Assembly: GCA_047495785.1 (NCBI GenBank)
Contig: JBLDXI010000015.1
Location: 1,364,001 to 1,428,000, forward strand
Length of the DNA stretch: 64,000 nucleotides
From: Lepidodermella squamata
Taxonomy: Eukaryota > Gastrotricha
Direction of reading: 5' to 3'
Shown here: positions 1 through 11,099 of the stretch, piece by piece
Numbering within the stretch: position 1 is the first letter of the stretch
Layout of the letters: each line of letters starts with the position of its first letter
Position numbers and translations under genes: made by a program
Notes under the pieces: model-generated
The model's database searches: none
What the model was told of the DNA's origin: nothing
The model's input: only the letters and a program-made list of their open reading frames with translations

Positions 1-501
1 GATTGGGCTGGAAATGTCATCCCTGCAGTATTCATAGTTGACATGTCGGTCGTTGAGACGTTTCGCCGCTTCGAGTTGTTTTTCAGGTGAGACCTTGTCA
101 ATTGTGACAATACCATCAGCGAATTCGTCCGAAAGTCGTTGGGAACATTCAATAAAAGCGCCTTCGTATCGTTGTTTCTGAGACCTTTTTAGGCTCCCTT
201 TCAGAGAGATGATGCGTTTGCAAACTGATATACCGAAGTCCTTCTTGCCCTTGAGGCGAAAAGCCGTGTATTCGATGAACTCGAGGATTTGAATCTCATG
301 GTCGAGAAGACGTTCCTGGCCAAGTCGCTCGGATTCATTATAAGCCTGCCACGCTTTGTTGAATTTGTCGAAGGCTTTTTCAAACTCGCCGTTTTGGAAG
401 TAGTCGAAGCCTTTTTTGAAGAATTTCTCGCATTTTTTGTTTGCGGGCGATGTTTCAGTAGAACACAACCCTACTAGTAAGAGGAGAACTAAGGCCCTCA
501 T
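1..501 (-). CDS. Prolyl 4-hydroxylase alpha-like protein, N-terminal part (cut by window edge)
   Basis: Minus-strand frame open from ATG at 501 to the window edge, 167 codons with no stop. The first 20 or so residues are a hydrophobic signal peptide (MRALVLLLLVGLCS...), so the product should enter the ER. The rest is a helical TPR-like segment (FFKKGFDYFQNGEFEKAFDKFNKAW..., then ILEFIEYTAF) that closely parallels the N-terminal exons of the next two genes, and it ends near YEYCRDD, matching the YDYCR/LYKLCR motif of those neighbours. By comparison this is the peptide-substrate-binding part of a collagen-type prolyl 4-hydroxylase; the catalytic 2-oxoglutarate/Fe(II) domain would lie to the left of the window. 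The ATG is 190 bp from the next gene's stop, so this is the third member of a head-to-tail tandem array. The start is supported by the signal peptide. Confidence 0.75.
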   Translation of the reverse strand, partial: MRALVLLLLVGLCSTETSPANKKCEKFFKKGFDYFQNGEFEKAFDKFNKAWQAYNESERLGQERLLDHEIQILEFIEYTAFRLKGKKDFGISVCKRIISLKGSLKRSQKQRYEGAFIECSQRLSDEFADGIVTIDKVSPEKQLEAAKRLNDRHVNYEYCRDDISSPI

Positions 502-694
502 TGCTCTGGTAAAACCACAATTTTTGATTTGAGGAAGGTGCTAGATAAAGGAGTAGTGACGTGGCAATCAATTCAATCACAATAGGGCGCTCATATTGAT
601 CAATCCGTAAAGGACCGTCAGAATCCGAAATGAGTTAGCATGAGATCGCTTTTGTTTACGTTAATCGATTATTTGTGTACGACAACGCTCAGAC

Positions 695-2274
695 TCACTT
701 GGTTTTCTTTATTTTATCGGCCTCCCAACCTATTTCAGCTTCTTCGTATAATCTATGGGGTGAAAAATCAGCCATATCTTTTGAGGTTCTTTTGATTTTT
801 CGAGCGGCGGATGAGAGATGTAAATCTTTAAGAGCCCACAATTCGTTTCCTTTCAAGCCATGGGTACGATATAGGAACTGCCCTCGCCAGTTGAACCATT
901 TATTCGAGACCTGAATAACGAAAAGAAATAACAACACACGTACAATATATATGTAATCAACTGACCCATTTCACGCCATCGAGAACAGGACAAGCTCCAT
1001 GTCGCATCCGCAGATCGTCCGTCTCATTTCTAAAGAAATTGTACCAAAATAACCCCGCTCCAGGCGTTGGTGGGACGTTAAGGCCTAAATGAGAGAAAAT
1101 AGTCGACCCGCCCTCTTTCACTTCATTCAAGTAGAGCAACATTGTAGCAATTCGATCCCCAAAGTTGCGATGAAAGCTTCCCGAAAGACCATCTATGTGA
1201 GGTAGGTAGTCTGAAAAGGCTGAATTAATTGTATAAAATCGCTGGTATCTTCAACTCACGTCCTCCTGTCTCGTAATATCCGATTTGATAAGCTTCAGCC
1301 CCGCCTTGAGCCGCGTACGGATTGAGGCCAGTGCAAGCCTCTATACGTTTAGTCAACCTCGGCACGAGATCTTTTTCGAGAAAAACGACTTTCTGAATTC
1401 GAATTTTAGGCTCTACAGTTGGTTTTTGTCCTGCTTCGGCATGGACGATTGCCGTCCCAAGTTTTCCAGATGCTTGATCGCGCAATGTCTTGCGTTGTCT
1501 CGGAGTTGCTACATTGTGCATAAGCACGACCATGGGATCAGTACTCAGCAATTCGTCTTTAACTGGATCAAGAACCAGTAATGGATTCCGGCCTCTATCA
1601 TCGTATCTGCAGAAAAGCTTTGGGTTTCGAGCTAGTCTCTGGTTCGAAAGTGCTGCAACATCCTGTCGGCAGAGCTTGTATAAAACATGCTTGTCGTGGA
1701 GATTTTTAGCCGCCAATTTTCTCTGCTCCTCTGTCCCATTGACCGCCGCCTTTTGCTCCTCCAGATAAATTTCGCTGAGATGCTTCTCGCAGTTCATAAT
1801 CGCAGGGGCATATTTTTCTCTCTGCTTTTGCGTTATTTCAATTTTGTTGAGCATTCTTTGGCAAATGGATGTAGCAAAGTCGCGCTTGTCTTTCAGGGAG
1901 AATATTACGATATTTTGAAGATAGTCCAGGATTTGAATTTCACCGTCAAAGTAATTGCGCTGGTTTTCTGCGACGGATTTATTGTATAGACGCCAAGACT
2001 CTACAAAGAGATTGAAGGCCTCTTCCATTTTCTGCTGCGAGTACAACTTATGAGCCATGGCAAATAGCTCCATAGCAGCTATATTAGTTGGTAAATTAAC
2101 CGCTGGTGGGCTGGTGGCTGGTGGACTAGTGGGCGTGGTGCCCTCGATTATGGAAATAATAGTGGAAACTAAAATAATAGTCGAAATCATTTTGGAAAAA
2201 TATGCGAGAAAAAACACTAGTTTTCGCAAGCATAAGCCACATAGCGAAATTTTATTGAAAGAAAGGCTATTCAA
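695..2274 (-). CDS. Prolyl 4-hydroxylase alpha-like (2OG/Fe(II) dioxygenase)
   Basis: Three exons: 2274-1260, 1210-966, 910-695; 1,476 bp, 491 aa. Family role: ER enzyme hydroxylating proline in collagen-like chains with Fe(II), 2-oxoglutarate and ascorbate. A TPR-like substrate-binding domain (about 65-160) precedes the catalytic domain. The iron ligands are visible as HID (His343, Asp345), which only becomes readable after splicing GGAC/ACTACC, and His409 in RHGACPVL; Lys419 lies ten residues on, the usual spacing for the 2OG-binding lysine. The intron donor GTGAGT falls in the same GGH codon as in the downstream paralogue. A second ATG at 2190 begins a cleaner signal peptide (MISTIILVSTIISIIEG) and may be the true start, giving 463 aa. 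The N-terminal dimerisation region of vertebrate P4HA is not apparent, so assembly with PDI is uncertain. Confidence 0.85.
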
Positions 2275-2307
2275 AGCGCGCAGCGTGTGATGAAAAGAGC
2301 CATTGAT

Positions 2308-4046
2308 TCATTCACTTGAATGGTGATAATCTAAATCGTCGAGTGCCCAGTTATCTTGCTGGTCTCGCCCGTGTTTGGCACGAAGCAGCTGGCCTCTCCA
2401 CCGGAACCATTTATTCGCAACCTTAAAACTGAAAAATTAGCCAAATATAATTGGAGTCTCATTGAGACATACCCATTTTTCGCCACGAATTACAGGACAA
2501 GCTCCGTGAAGGGTCCTCATATCAGCTGTTTCATTTTTGTGGTAGTTGAACCAAAACAAGCCCCTGCCATACTTTGCTTTTACTCGAAGGTTCAAGCTCG
2601 AAAAAACTGTCCCGCCTCCTTCTTCAACATCGTTTAAGTACAAAAGTAACGTAGCTATCCTGTCGCCTTGCGAAAGATCAGTTCCATTGAAATATGAATC
2701 GAAATGTGGCATATAATCTAGAAAAGCACTTTAAAGTTGAAAACTCTGAAAAATCTAACAAACTCACGTCCTCCGATGTCGTAATGCCCGATTTGAAAAT
2801 GCTCACTTCCTTCATCGCCTGCATTTAGCCCAGTCACTGCTTCTATCCTTCGGCTAAGAAATGGAAGTTCGGCATTGTTCACCCAAGCTGCTCCTTGTTT
2901 TCTCGTTACAGTTAACAACAGTTTCTCATGGGAGATCGGATTGACCACGAACGCTTCTTGCAAGCCGCCAGATGCTGCTTCTGTCATAAATTTTATCTCC
3001 GACGGTCTTACCATGTCGTGTATTAGGATCGCAATAGGATCAAGGCTTAGAATCTCCTCTTTGATCGGTGAGTAAGTCAATAATGGATGTCGGTTCCGAT
3101 CGCTTAATCTGCAGAAGAGATTACGGTTCTGAGAATTCGCTATATCAGTCTTGACAGCATTTTCCTCTCGACAATAGTCGTATAATTGATGTTGTTCGAG
3201 CCCTTTTGCGTTCGAGATCTGTTCTTCAAGAGTCGCCCCAGTGGTTTCAGCAATTCGATGCGCCGACTCTTGCGCTAAATGGAAAGTGCAGGATGCTATC
3301 CCGTTAGCGTACTGAAGTTTTTGCGCCTCAGTTAACTGCAGCCCCTTCAGTATACGCCTGCATGCTACCAAAGTTATGTTTTGCTGATTTGCTTGAAAAG
3401 CGGAGTATTGAATGAAATCTAAAATGGCGACTTCTTCAAGAGCATGGGGCAGACCTAAAGATTGGGTGAGATTAAAGGCAAGCCAGGACTGGTTGAAAGC
3501 CTGAAGTGCCTCTTCGAACTTATTTTCCTGGAAATATGCGTATCCTGAGTCGAAAAGGTCCTTCTCGTTATTTTCGCCCAGCTCCGGATGGTTTCGATGT
3601 TCGTCTCGAATTTTGAGTTGCTCGTAAGTTCTCAGGGTAATCAAATACCGATCTCTATCGTCATTCGTAAGGCCATCAATTTGACTAAGCATAAAATAGC
3701 AAACATTGATAGCCATGTTGGTATCGCCAGATTTGAAAGCTGAGTGCTGGACGTAATCCAGAATATAGACTAGATCAAGGCTGTGTTCTTTAGCCGCATC
3801 TCGGGTCGCGTTATATGCTCGCCAAGCCTCTATAAATAATTCATGTGCTTCCTTCCATTCCTCAGCTTTAAACAGCCGATATCCTTCGAAGAAGAGTCGT
3901 TTTTCACTGCCGGTTTCTGCTTTTTCATCGGATGACAAAAATGAGCTGATGAAGTCGTAGATGTAGGTGAAGCTTGAATCAGATAGGCGTAGCTGAGTAA
4001 GGAAAATTAGTGCGGCTAGCGCTGGGTATTGTAAACTCTTCAACAT
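2308..4046 (-). CDS. Prolyl 4-hydroxylase alpha-like with duplicated TPR-like domain
   Basis: Three exons: 4046-2768, 2717-2473, 2421-2308; 1,638 bp, 545 aa. A signal peptide ([19 protein letters not shown]) is followed by two similar helical segments, about 45-150 ([25 protein letters not shown]) and about 165-270 ([25 protein letters not shown]); the neighbouring copies have one. The catalytic domain has HFD (His431, Asp433), His497 in LHGACPVI and Lys507, so all predicted catalytic residues are present. The third exon encodes a divergent acidic tail. The last intron uses the acceptor TTTTAAG, because the upstream TTCAG would bring in a stop. Introns 1 and 2 are in the same positions as in the adjacent paralogue, showing tandem duplication. 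Likely an ER-lumenal hydroxylase; the substrate is unknown. Confidence 0.85.
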
Positions 4047-4631
4047 TTATGCTTGTCATGAGGAAAATTCTACGAAACGTTTTTTCGCATGTTGACCACT
4101 CTGTAGCGTATGTGTATGCAAAACAGTAGTAATGACCAATCGTGTTAACAAAAGACGAATGGGTGAATGAAAAAGTAGTTTTTACGCCGCATTTTTTCTG
4201 CGCCCATACTGAGATAAGATTTAAGTATTGTAGTCTTTGCGAATTTATTTTTCGAAATCAATAAATAATTGCCAGCATAATTTCCGATCTCGTCATGCAA
4301 AACAGTAATTTTGCGCGCATTCGGCGATTTTATCCAATAATTTTAGCTTAGTATCTTTGAGTGTCCTGCCAGCTTAAGATTGTTAATGGCTTTCTTCATT
4401 GTGTGCACGAGCCAGGTTTGTAGATGTTATAAACACACGTGATAGCTACTATAAAGCAGCACCCTGTGGGGCTTAACATGATGTTGAATCAACAAGCTGA
4501 CACTTCTAACTTGTATACACGTTAAGTGTAAAAGTGAGTTGTTAATTACACACCTAAGAGAGCGCAGATGAAGGCATCTCATAGCGTTCGAGAAATGCAT
4601 ACCCAGGTACTTTTTCCTGTAATACTCAACT
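4047..4631. other. Intergenic, divergent promoter region
   Basis: Spacer between the divergent P4H-like gene (minus) and the small secreted protein gene (plus). No coding frame or repeat recognised. It should hold both promoters. Confidence 0.4.
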
Positions 4632-5442
4632 ATGCTTGGCCAAGTTCTTACCATTATTTCACTTTTCAGTAAGCAATAATTGATAAACAAATTTGATTAT
4701 TTTAACTATTATTTTCAGGCTTTGCGTTCTCATGCAATCCAGATGCAGGAGGAAACCGATTCTCCCCCATTTCACAGTATGCAAATGAAGTAAGTTGGGA
4801 CCAGTTTGCAACACAGGTGCCGAACAATGAAACTTCGGACGATGGTTCTACCCGGAATGCATCCGTAACAAGCACAATGGGTCCAACTCCTCCTATTGAT
4901 ACAAGAGCCTTGGATGCGATTCGAAATGGAGATTTGTCACTCTTGAAAAGCCGCTCTGACCTAAATGAGCTTCTAGGAAAAATGGCGATAACAGCAGTGA
5001 AAGTTGAGGCTACTGCAAGCGAATCGACACCTACTCGATCTACGTCGACTGCTAGTACAACAACATCGACAACAGAAAAGCCCACAACTTCGACCTCGAC
5101 GAAACCTGCTGCAATCACCCAGCGAGGTTCACCACTCGACAACCCGTTGTCAAACAAAAGCAGCCAGAAAAAGGTAGATAATCTGTTTTTTTATTGTCCT
5201 TGAAAACAATTTTTCATAGTTTTACCATTGCACTGACGGAGGAATGGGCGCTTGTTACGATATGGTCAACTTTTGCCCAGTTGAAAAGCCAACAGTAAGA
5301 CTTCACTATGCTAACGATTCATGCAACTCTTACGCTATTTTAGAAACTTAATGGTTATAATTCCTTCAACGCATGCTGTGACGCAATTCTAGCAGGCGGA
5401 ATCATCACCGTGAATGGTCTCACTTTTTGTGACAGTTTCTAG
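4632..5442 (+). CDS. Small secreted Thr/Ser-rich protein with Cys-rich C-terminus
   Basis: Four exons: 4632-4668, 4719-5173, 5220-5294, 5344-5442; 666 bp, 221 aa. Exon 1 gives a compact signal peptide (MLGQVLTIISLF, continuing SFAFSC after splicing). The middle is a low-complexity Thr/Ser region (TSTASTTTSTTEKPTTSTST), typical of O-glycosylated linkers. The last 57 residues hold six cysteines, including a CC pair (FNACCDAI), a pattern that suggests a disulfide-bonded extracellular domain. All introns are 46-50 bp with GT-AG ends and exons join in frame. I do not recognise the family, and no function is assigned. Confidence 0.7.
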
Positions 5443-5554
5443 AGGGAAATCCTCAAATGTTGTTGATCTCCAAAGCTATGATTTCTGAAACTGTATAGAA
5501 TTACTTGTTAGATGAAAATATTTTCACCAGATGATTAAAAACAATATCTGAGTT

Positions 5555-7228
5555 TCAATGTTGCTCAGTTCCATGGAAACCATGGAAGTGATAGAGAGAA
5601 TGGCTATGAGTCTGGTGAACATCAAACGATTGATGTAACAAGTCGCGATTTAGCAAATTCGGCTGAATTGGAAATCCAAGACCGGCTTCATCAATACTCG
5701 CCTCGCTCACCGGCGAATTTGGTCTACGGGTGTTTTCACATGAAAATTTACCGCCAAATTCTTGGGCAGTGAAGTGAATGAATGAAGGCTGAGGAGCTGG
5801 TTTGCACTCAATTGGTTTGGGCTTTTCCGTCAAAAGCCTCATGATTGAGAAATTTGTTATGTAGTTTAGAAAAATTCTCCGAAATCCCTTGCCGGCGATT
5901 AGAAAAATAAGGAAATTGTCTGCGTAATTCATAACCGCAATTACAGAAGCAATATTGAGTGCCTAAAACAAAACTTTCATTAGGTATGCCCATTGTTTGA
6001 AGTAATTCGCGGAAGCTTACCCTACAAAGGCCTATGAATGCTCTGAAACTGGCTTCGCGGCCGTAAATCAGGTGGTAAAGCCGTAAATAGATCAAAATCG
6101 AAAGCTGAGGGGTGAGAAACGCGACAAAACATCCAGTTAGGGTAAGCAATAAGAAAGTCGATCTTCGAGTTCTGAATTTCGTGAGATAAAACACCATGCT
6201 TCTCCGCGTTCGTGATGTTGGAACTCTTCTAATACTCGTCCTGATTAATTCTTTGGTATGAGACGGTCGTAAGCGCTTTCCGTCCTCACCCTGATGAAGT
6301 CTTGTTGAAAGGTAACTAGCAAACTGCGGGATGTTCCTCATCTGTTTGGAAGGGTATTCGAAGTTCTTGGTTGCGGATTCGATATTAGATCTCATCAAAT
6401 CTCTCAACTCCTTTCCAGATTTTCGAATTTTCCAGGCTGTGACGACGTTGAGACTTAAAATAGCGCAGGCCGGTAAGAGACTGAGTAAAATTAGCTGGTG
6501 AACAAATCCATCGATGATAAAGTAAACTGCCATGTCTCGAGCAGTGCATTCAGCAGATATTGTGACATTTGTCCGGAATGTCTCGTTAAACTCAACCTCA
6601 GTCTCATAAGCAGGCTGTGAAATATCGATTTAGGCCTAAATCAAAGCTAAAATCGGACTATACCTCCTGGTAATCAAAAGCCAGTCGCCATAATTGACTG
6701 GTGAGGACGGCGAAAAGAAGGCTTATTAGAATGGCTTTTGTTCCTCTCCTTGAGAACATTTGGCCCAAAGTTAGAGGGAAGCATATCGCACAAAACCGCT
6801 CGGTGGTAACGAAAACTACGACCCAATGAGCCGATAGCTGTAGAACGTTGGGAAACATACGGTACATTTTACATCCGATATCTCCGATGAAAGCTTCGAA
6901 TGTATCGTGGTACTGTAAAATCGTAAGCTAGATCGTTTTTGAAGAAACAATCATGTGAACTCACCCAGATCTGTATAACGTTAGCCATAAGGTTATCAAA
7001 GGAGTCGAGCGCTAGTCCAAACAGAGTAAGAGAGTTCAAAATAGTTAGTATAGTTAGAGTGAACACGTAGGATCTTGCTTTCGAGGATTGTTTCCTCATA
7101 ACTATAAGAGATATGAAGTTGCCGATCGTCCCGAAAAAGAAAAGGAAAAGCTTTGCGACGTCACAATGAAAATTATCGCAATCGGCTATCGGTAGCAAAT
7201 CTTCATCGTTTTCATGCGAGTGATTCAT
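5555..7228 (-). CDS. Class A (rhodopsin-type) GPCR, peptide receptor-like
   Basis: Four exons: 7228-6965, 6912-6664, 6614-6021, 5962-5555; 1,515 bp, 504 aa. Seven hydrophobic segments can be placed: TM1 GTIGNFISLIVM with the class A GN pair, TM3 after Cys in GCKMYR, the ERF version of the DRY motif (about residues 126-128) followed by CAICFPL, a TM5 start VHQLILLSLLPA, TM6 TLTGCFVAFLTPQL, and TM7 containing NYADNFLIF in place of NPxxY. Extracellular loop 2 has a Cys and N-glycosylation sites (NETF, NVTI). The HWVVVFVTTERF-ICFP stretch resembles invertebrate FMRFamide-type neuropeptide receptors, but the ligand is only a guess. The receptor at 11.1-12.9 kb is a close relative. Confidence 0.85.
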
Positions 7229-7484
7229 TGCCTTTCATTGGTATCAGGTCAAATTTAGTCTGAAACAGCTCAGAGCCATTTGTATTTGTCTATCATTGAT
7301 GAATTTTTATTTGACATCATTCATCTTGAGAATAATAGGGCTAAATTCGCCACATATTCCTCCGACTCCCAAGACAGCAGCCTGGTGCGATTATTCAATT
7401 AAATAAAAGAAAACGCAGCGTGTAAATGTATTAGCCTTGAGTTTCATTTGACTGTAATGAACCGGCATAACAGTACAATGCAGT

Positions 7485-8325
7485 TTAGCTCGATGCCTGT
7501 TTCACATTCTCTCGCTTAATGAAATGTACTGTAAGCGTATGCTGACGAAGTCCTTCCGCATTTTCGTACGTAGCGCAGCAGTTGTGGCAGTCGTAAATGA
7601 AGGTTGGATGTGTTTTACGCTGATGCCTCCTGAGCCTGTTTAAAAGTCCAGGTAAATTTATGACGACCTATCACGCAATTAAAATGACTCACAGGTACTT
7701 CCAGCTAAATTGCTTCGAGCAGATTGCGCAGTGAAATGGCCTCGGCTGATCTGTATGCTTGAGAACGTGGTGTTTCAAACTGACTGGATGCCGAAAAGCT
7801 ATGTTGCATTTATCACATTTGAAAGGGGTCTCGCCGGTGTGCGATCGGCGGTGAGCTGCGAGCTGATGGTAGCAATAATATGAAGACGAATTACATGAAT
7901 GATATCAAAATTCAGACCTTTTGTCTAGTTCTCCATCTTCTGCCGCAAAACTCGCAAGGAAATCCCGACTGAATCGATCGTTTAGAAGTTGACTGAAGCG
8001 AACACTGGGGGGAAATAGGCTGAGACTGAGTTGACGAAGTTAATCTCGCTCTAGGGCTGGGAGCGGAGGTAATCGAAATGACTGGCGAAACAGGCGACTG
8101 AATTCTTTCGTGATTTTCCGTTCGAAGAGTTAAGTCTAGGACACCATGGCTCAGTGTGACATGCCGCGCTAGATCTGAAGTTCGACTATCGAAAAACAGA
8201 CCACAGTAAAGGCAGATGGTTTCTTCTTCGTCAACTTCCATGACTTGGTCAGATTTTGAATCGTCCATTTGCCAGTTAATTTGAAAATACTCTTTGAAAT
8301 GCCTCTGCTGCCAAAAAAGCATCAT
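7485..8325 (-). CDS. C2H2 zinc-finger protein (five fingers)
   Basis: Three exons: 8325-7918, 7862-7693, 7635-7485; 729 bp, 242 aa. Five C2H2 fingers can be read: CLYCGLFF...HVTLSH near the N-terminus, then after a Ser/Pro-rich linker CEFCGRRW...HRRSH, CDKCNIAF...HVLKH, CAICSKQF...HQRKTH and CHNCCATY...HTLTVH. The TGET-type linker (HTGETPFKC) between fingers 2 and 3 is the standard DNA-binding linker, so this is probably a nuclear DNA-binding regulator. Two introns interrupt fingers 2 and 4, and the fingers become continuous only after splicing. An internal ATG beginning MDDSKSDQVMEVD at 8268 is an alternative start. Target and orthology unknown. Confidence 0.85.
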
Positions 8326-9398
8326 GCATCCAGTTGTGAATATGTTTATATTATGTTATCTAAAATGTTCGACATTATGAATTATAAAGGGATTTTTATT
8401 ATAAAGCACCCTTAGTTTATAAAACTCGATGGAATTAGGTAGAAAAGTTGGTGCTTTTGCGAAGCAAGGACCCAAAATTAGCGCTTTAGCAAAGAGCGTA
8501 TGTATTAGGGCGCGGCAGGTGGTTTTTAACTTATTTACATATACGCAAACGTGGCATGGTTATAACGCAGCTTTATTAGATGAGGGCTTCGAGAGAGCCG
8601 TAGTACTTTCATTATTGTTAGTGCAGTCGCCAGCGAAACCGTTTGCTAAATATAGCAACAAAAAAGCGTTTCAACGGCCATTATCACTCCACTCACTCAG
8701 CATCAGCCAGCCGAGTTTCAAATTATAAAACTTAAAAACACAGCGACTGCGAGCATTGTCGGTGCAGGTATGGACTGTAAATTAAAAGTAGGTAAGAAGG
8801 TACAATTTGGACAAAATCGCAGTCCAGGTTGCGAAGTTCGATTTAAATACTGGGCTTGTGGAATTCTAAAGCTATGCGCGGAGATTTCGTTGGAATTTGT
8901 GTTTCAAGCACGTTTAGCCGTTATTGGAATGTCACGCAGTTAGTTCCGCGTTAATTTTTTTACACTTGCGTGGGGCCAGCAATACTATGGCACGTGAAAA
9001 AATACGGTCCTCACACTCTTCAATGAAACCTGTAGTAAGGCTTATTTTACGTGAAAAATAACTTAACGTCTTTGACTCCAAGGAATTTATTGGGTAAATA
9101 TTAATTCCTAACCTTGAATTCCTTCGAAATTCTTAAAATTTAATTTGATTTCCACTTCAGTCCCGTGGACAAAACTGGGCACCAGGCCTTACTCTATCGA
9201 TTGAAAAGCTTATAAGTGTTTACTTTATGCTAAGCTGCATTTGCATGACTTCCCAACATATGGCTGATGTTCCCGCGGTAGATTATGAGGAAAGTAGTAA
9301 ATAAATAATGCTTGGACCTCTACCATGTAGTAAAAGCTTCAGCATCTCATTATGCGTAAATTTACCCACTCATTCTATGGTCATTTTTGTCAGTTGAA
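8326..9398. other. Intergenic
   Basis: No supported gene. A 99-codon plus frame at 8429-8728 has no recognisable domain and was not accepted. The region upstream of 9399 ends in TTTTTGTCAG, which could be a 5'UTR splice acceptor for the transporter gene. Confidence 0.4.
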
Positions 9399-10954
9399 AT
9401 GACCTGGTTTCATGATCTTTTAGTTAACTGTTCTTCCTACAGTTTAGTGGCTATACCTGTTATTCTCCTTGTATTAGCAGGTAAGCCTCTTCACTCATGG
9501 ATTCAAATCAGTAAGTTTTCATTTTCGGCCGATCTACAACGCATCAATTCGATATTCTAGATGCTCCATTCTTGACTTGTTTCCTTGAATGGCTAATTGG
9601 AAAGCCGAATAAAACTTCCTATCCAGACCTGGTATCGAATCATCAGGAACAAAATAGCAAAGAAAAGCCAAGAAAGACCACAAATTTTTTAAACGAAACC
9701 CTTCAACAATTTGATATTATTACTTCTACGATCCCAACAAAATGGTGGGCTGCGATAAAGTTTATATTTTGTGCGGCCGGTTTGCAGATTTCCTTTCTGA
9801 CATGGGGTGTCCTGCAAGAACGTATGGTCACCCGAACTTACAATGGCAAGCGTTTCAACGATTCTGTTTTCTTGGTTTTCGCGAATCGATCTTTGGCTTG
9901 TGTTCTAGGGGCCATAGTCGTGGCTGTTCAGCGCATGAACAGCCCATCAGATGTTGATATCGTCTCAGCCCCGGCTTATAAATACATGTTTGCTGCCATC
10001 TCGAATATAATGGCCACCTGGTTTCAGTATGAAGCCCTTAAATTTGTCAGTTTTCCTCTACAAGTTTTAAGCAAAACATGCAAAATTATTGCGACAATGC
10101 TAGTCGGCGTTTGCTTTCTTCGCAAGTCTTTCACTAATCTTCAATACGCAATTGCAATCTCAGTCACATTTGGAGTCACCCTGTTTGTGTTTGGCAACGA
10201 ATCAAGTGGAGCCAGTAAGCAAACTTCCCAGCCGACATATGGACCTCATCTGCCGGCAGAGGATAATACTAAGGATTCGGCCAGCCAACTTGCAGTTGGA
10301 AGTTTTCTCCTATTGTGCTACCTAGTTTTCGACTCATTCACCTCAAATTGGGAAGAAGAACTATTTCAGTAATTAAAGGCTGTTGTGATTTAAATTTAAA
10401 TTGACGCTAATTGAGGTATTTTTAGCTCTTATCCGAATCTATCGTCCTACGACATGATGGCTGGTGTAAATTGCTGGGGAACGATTCTGACCGCTACAGC
10501 TCTGGGAACTCATGGCGGCTTCAAAGAAGCTATTTCATTCATGCAATCAAGCCCAGAGTTTGCATGGCATGTGTTTCTATTAGGTTTGACTTGACGTCCA
10601 AGTGCTAAAGAGATTCAACTCATCATTCATCTTTCAGCTCTCTCTAGTGCATCTGGAAGTCTTTTCATATACTACACAATCAGCTCATTTGGTGCTGTTG
10701 CCTTTGCATCAATCATGACAGTCCGACAAGCGCTGGCGATTTTCCTGTCTTGTATGATTTACGGCCATGCAATCACTCCTCTCGGCTTCTTCGGCCTACT
10801 TTTCGTATTTTGCTCACTGGGCGCTCAAATTGCAATGCGTAAATCGACACCGAAAAAGCACGATGAGAAATCCGCATTCAAGCAGCATTTTGATGACAGA
10901 AAATCCACGCGAGACAGACATCACACAGTCATTTCGTTCCCGCAAGCTAAATGA
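9399..10954 (+). CDS. SLC35B2: Adenosine 3'-phospho 5'-phosphosulfate (PAPS) transporter, SLC35B2-like
   Basis: Four exons: 9399-9510, 9561-10368, 10426-10583, 10638-10954; 1,395 bp, 464 aa. The SLC35B2/PAPST1 family moves the sulfate donor PAPS from cytosol into the Golgi for sulfation of glycans and tyrosines. Diagnostic stretches are GLQISFLTWGVLQER, WFQYEALKFVSFPLQVL, FDSFTSNWEEELF and MTVRQALAIFLSCMIYGH. The first exon supplies the N-terminal membrane helix (MTWFHDLLVNCSSYSLV...), which is missing if one starts at the long frame, where no ATG is available. Two donors for intron 1, at 9481 and 9511, both keep the frame; I chose 9511 because it has GTAAGT and gives a length fitting the family. 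The C-terminus is basic. Confidence 0.9.
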
Positions 10955-11099
10955 CATTACAAGCTTTTATTACGAGATCAATATTGTTATAAAGAAAAAG
11001 CCGTAGGATTACAGGAAAATTGCGAGATAACACGCAGAGAATAAACGTAGAAATGTTGATAAGAAATATGCCCTCAGGGCATTCTTTTTTCAGCAGCTG

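Noticed and set aside
4702-5157. 151-codon minus frame opposite the small secreted protein
   Set aside because: Shadow of the plus-strand Thr/Ser-rich coding exon.
8429-8728. 99-codon plus-strand open frame
   Set aside because: No domain, signal or splice context, and internal near-repeats; likely chance.
9572-9574. Start of the PAPS transporter at the long frame
   Set aside because: This is a TTG codon; an upstream exon with an ATG supplies the missing helix.
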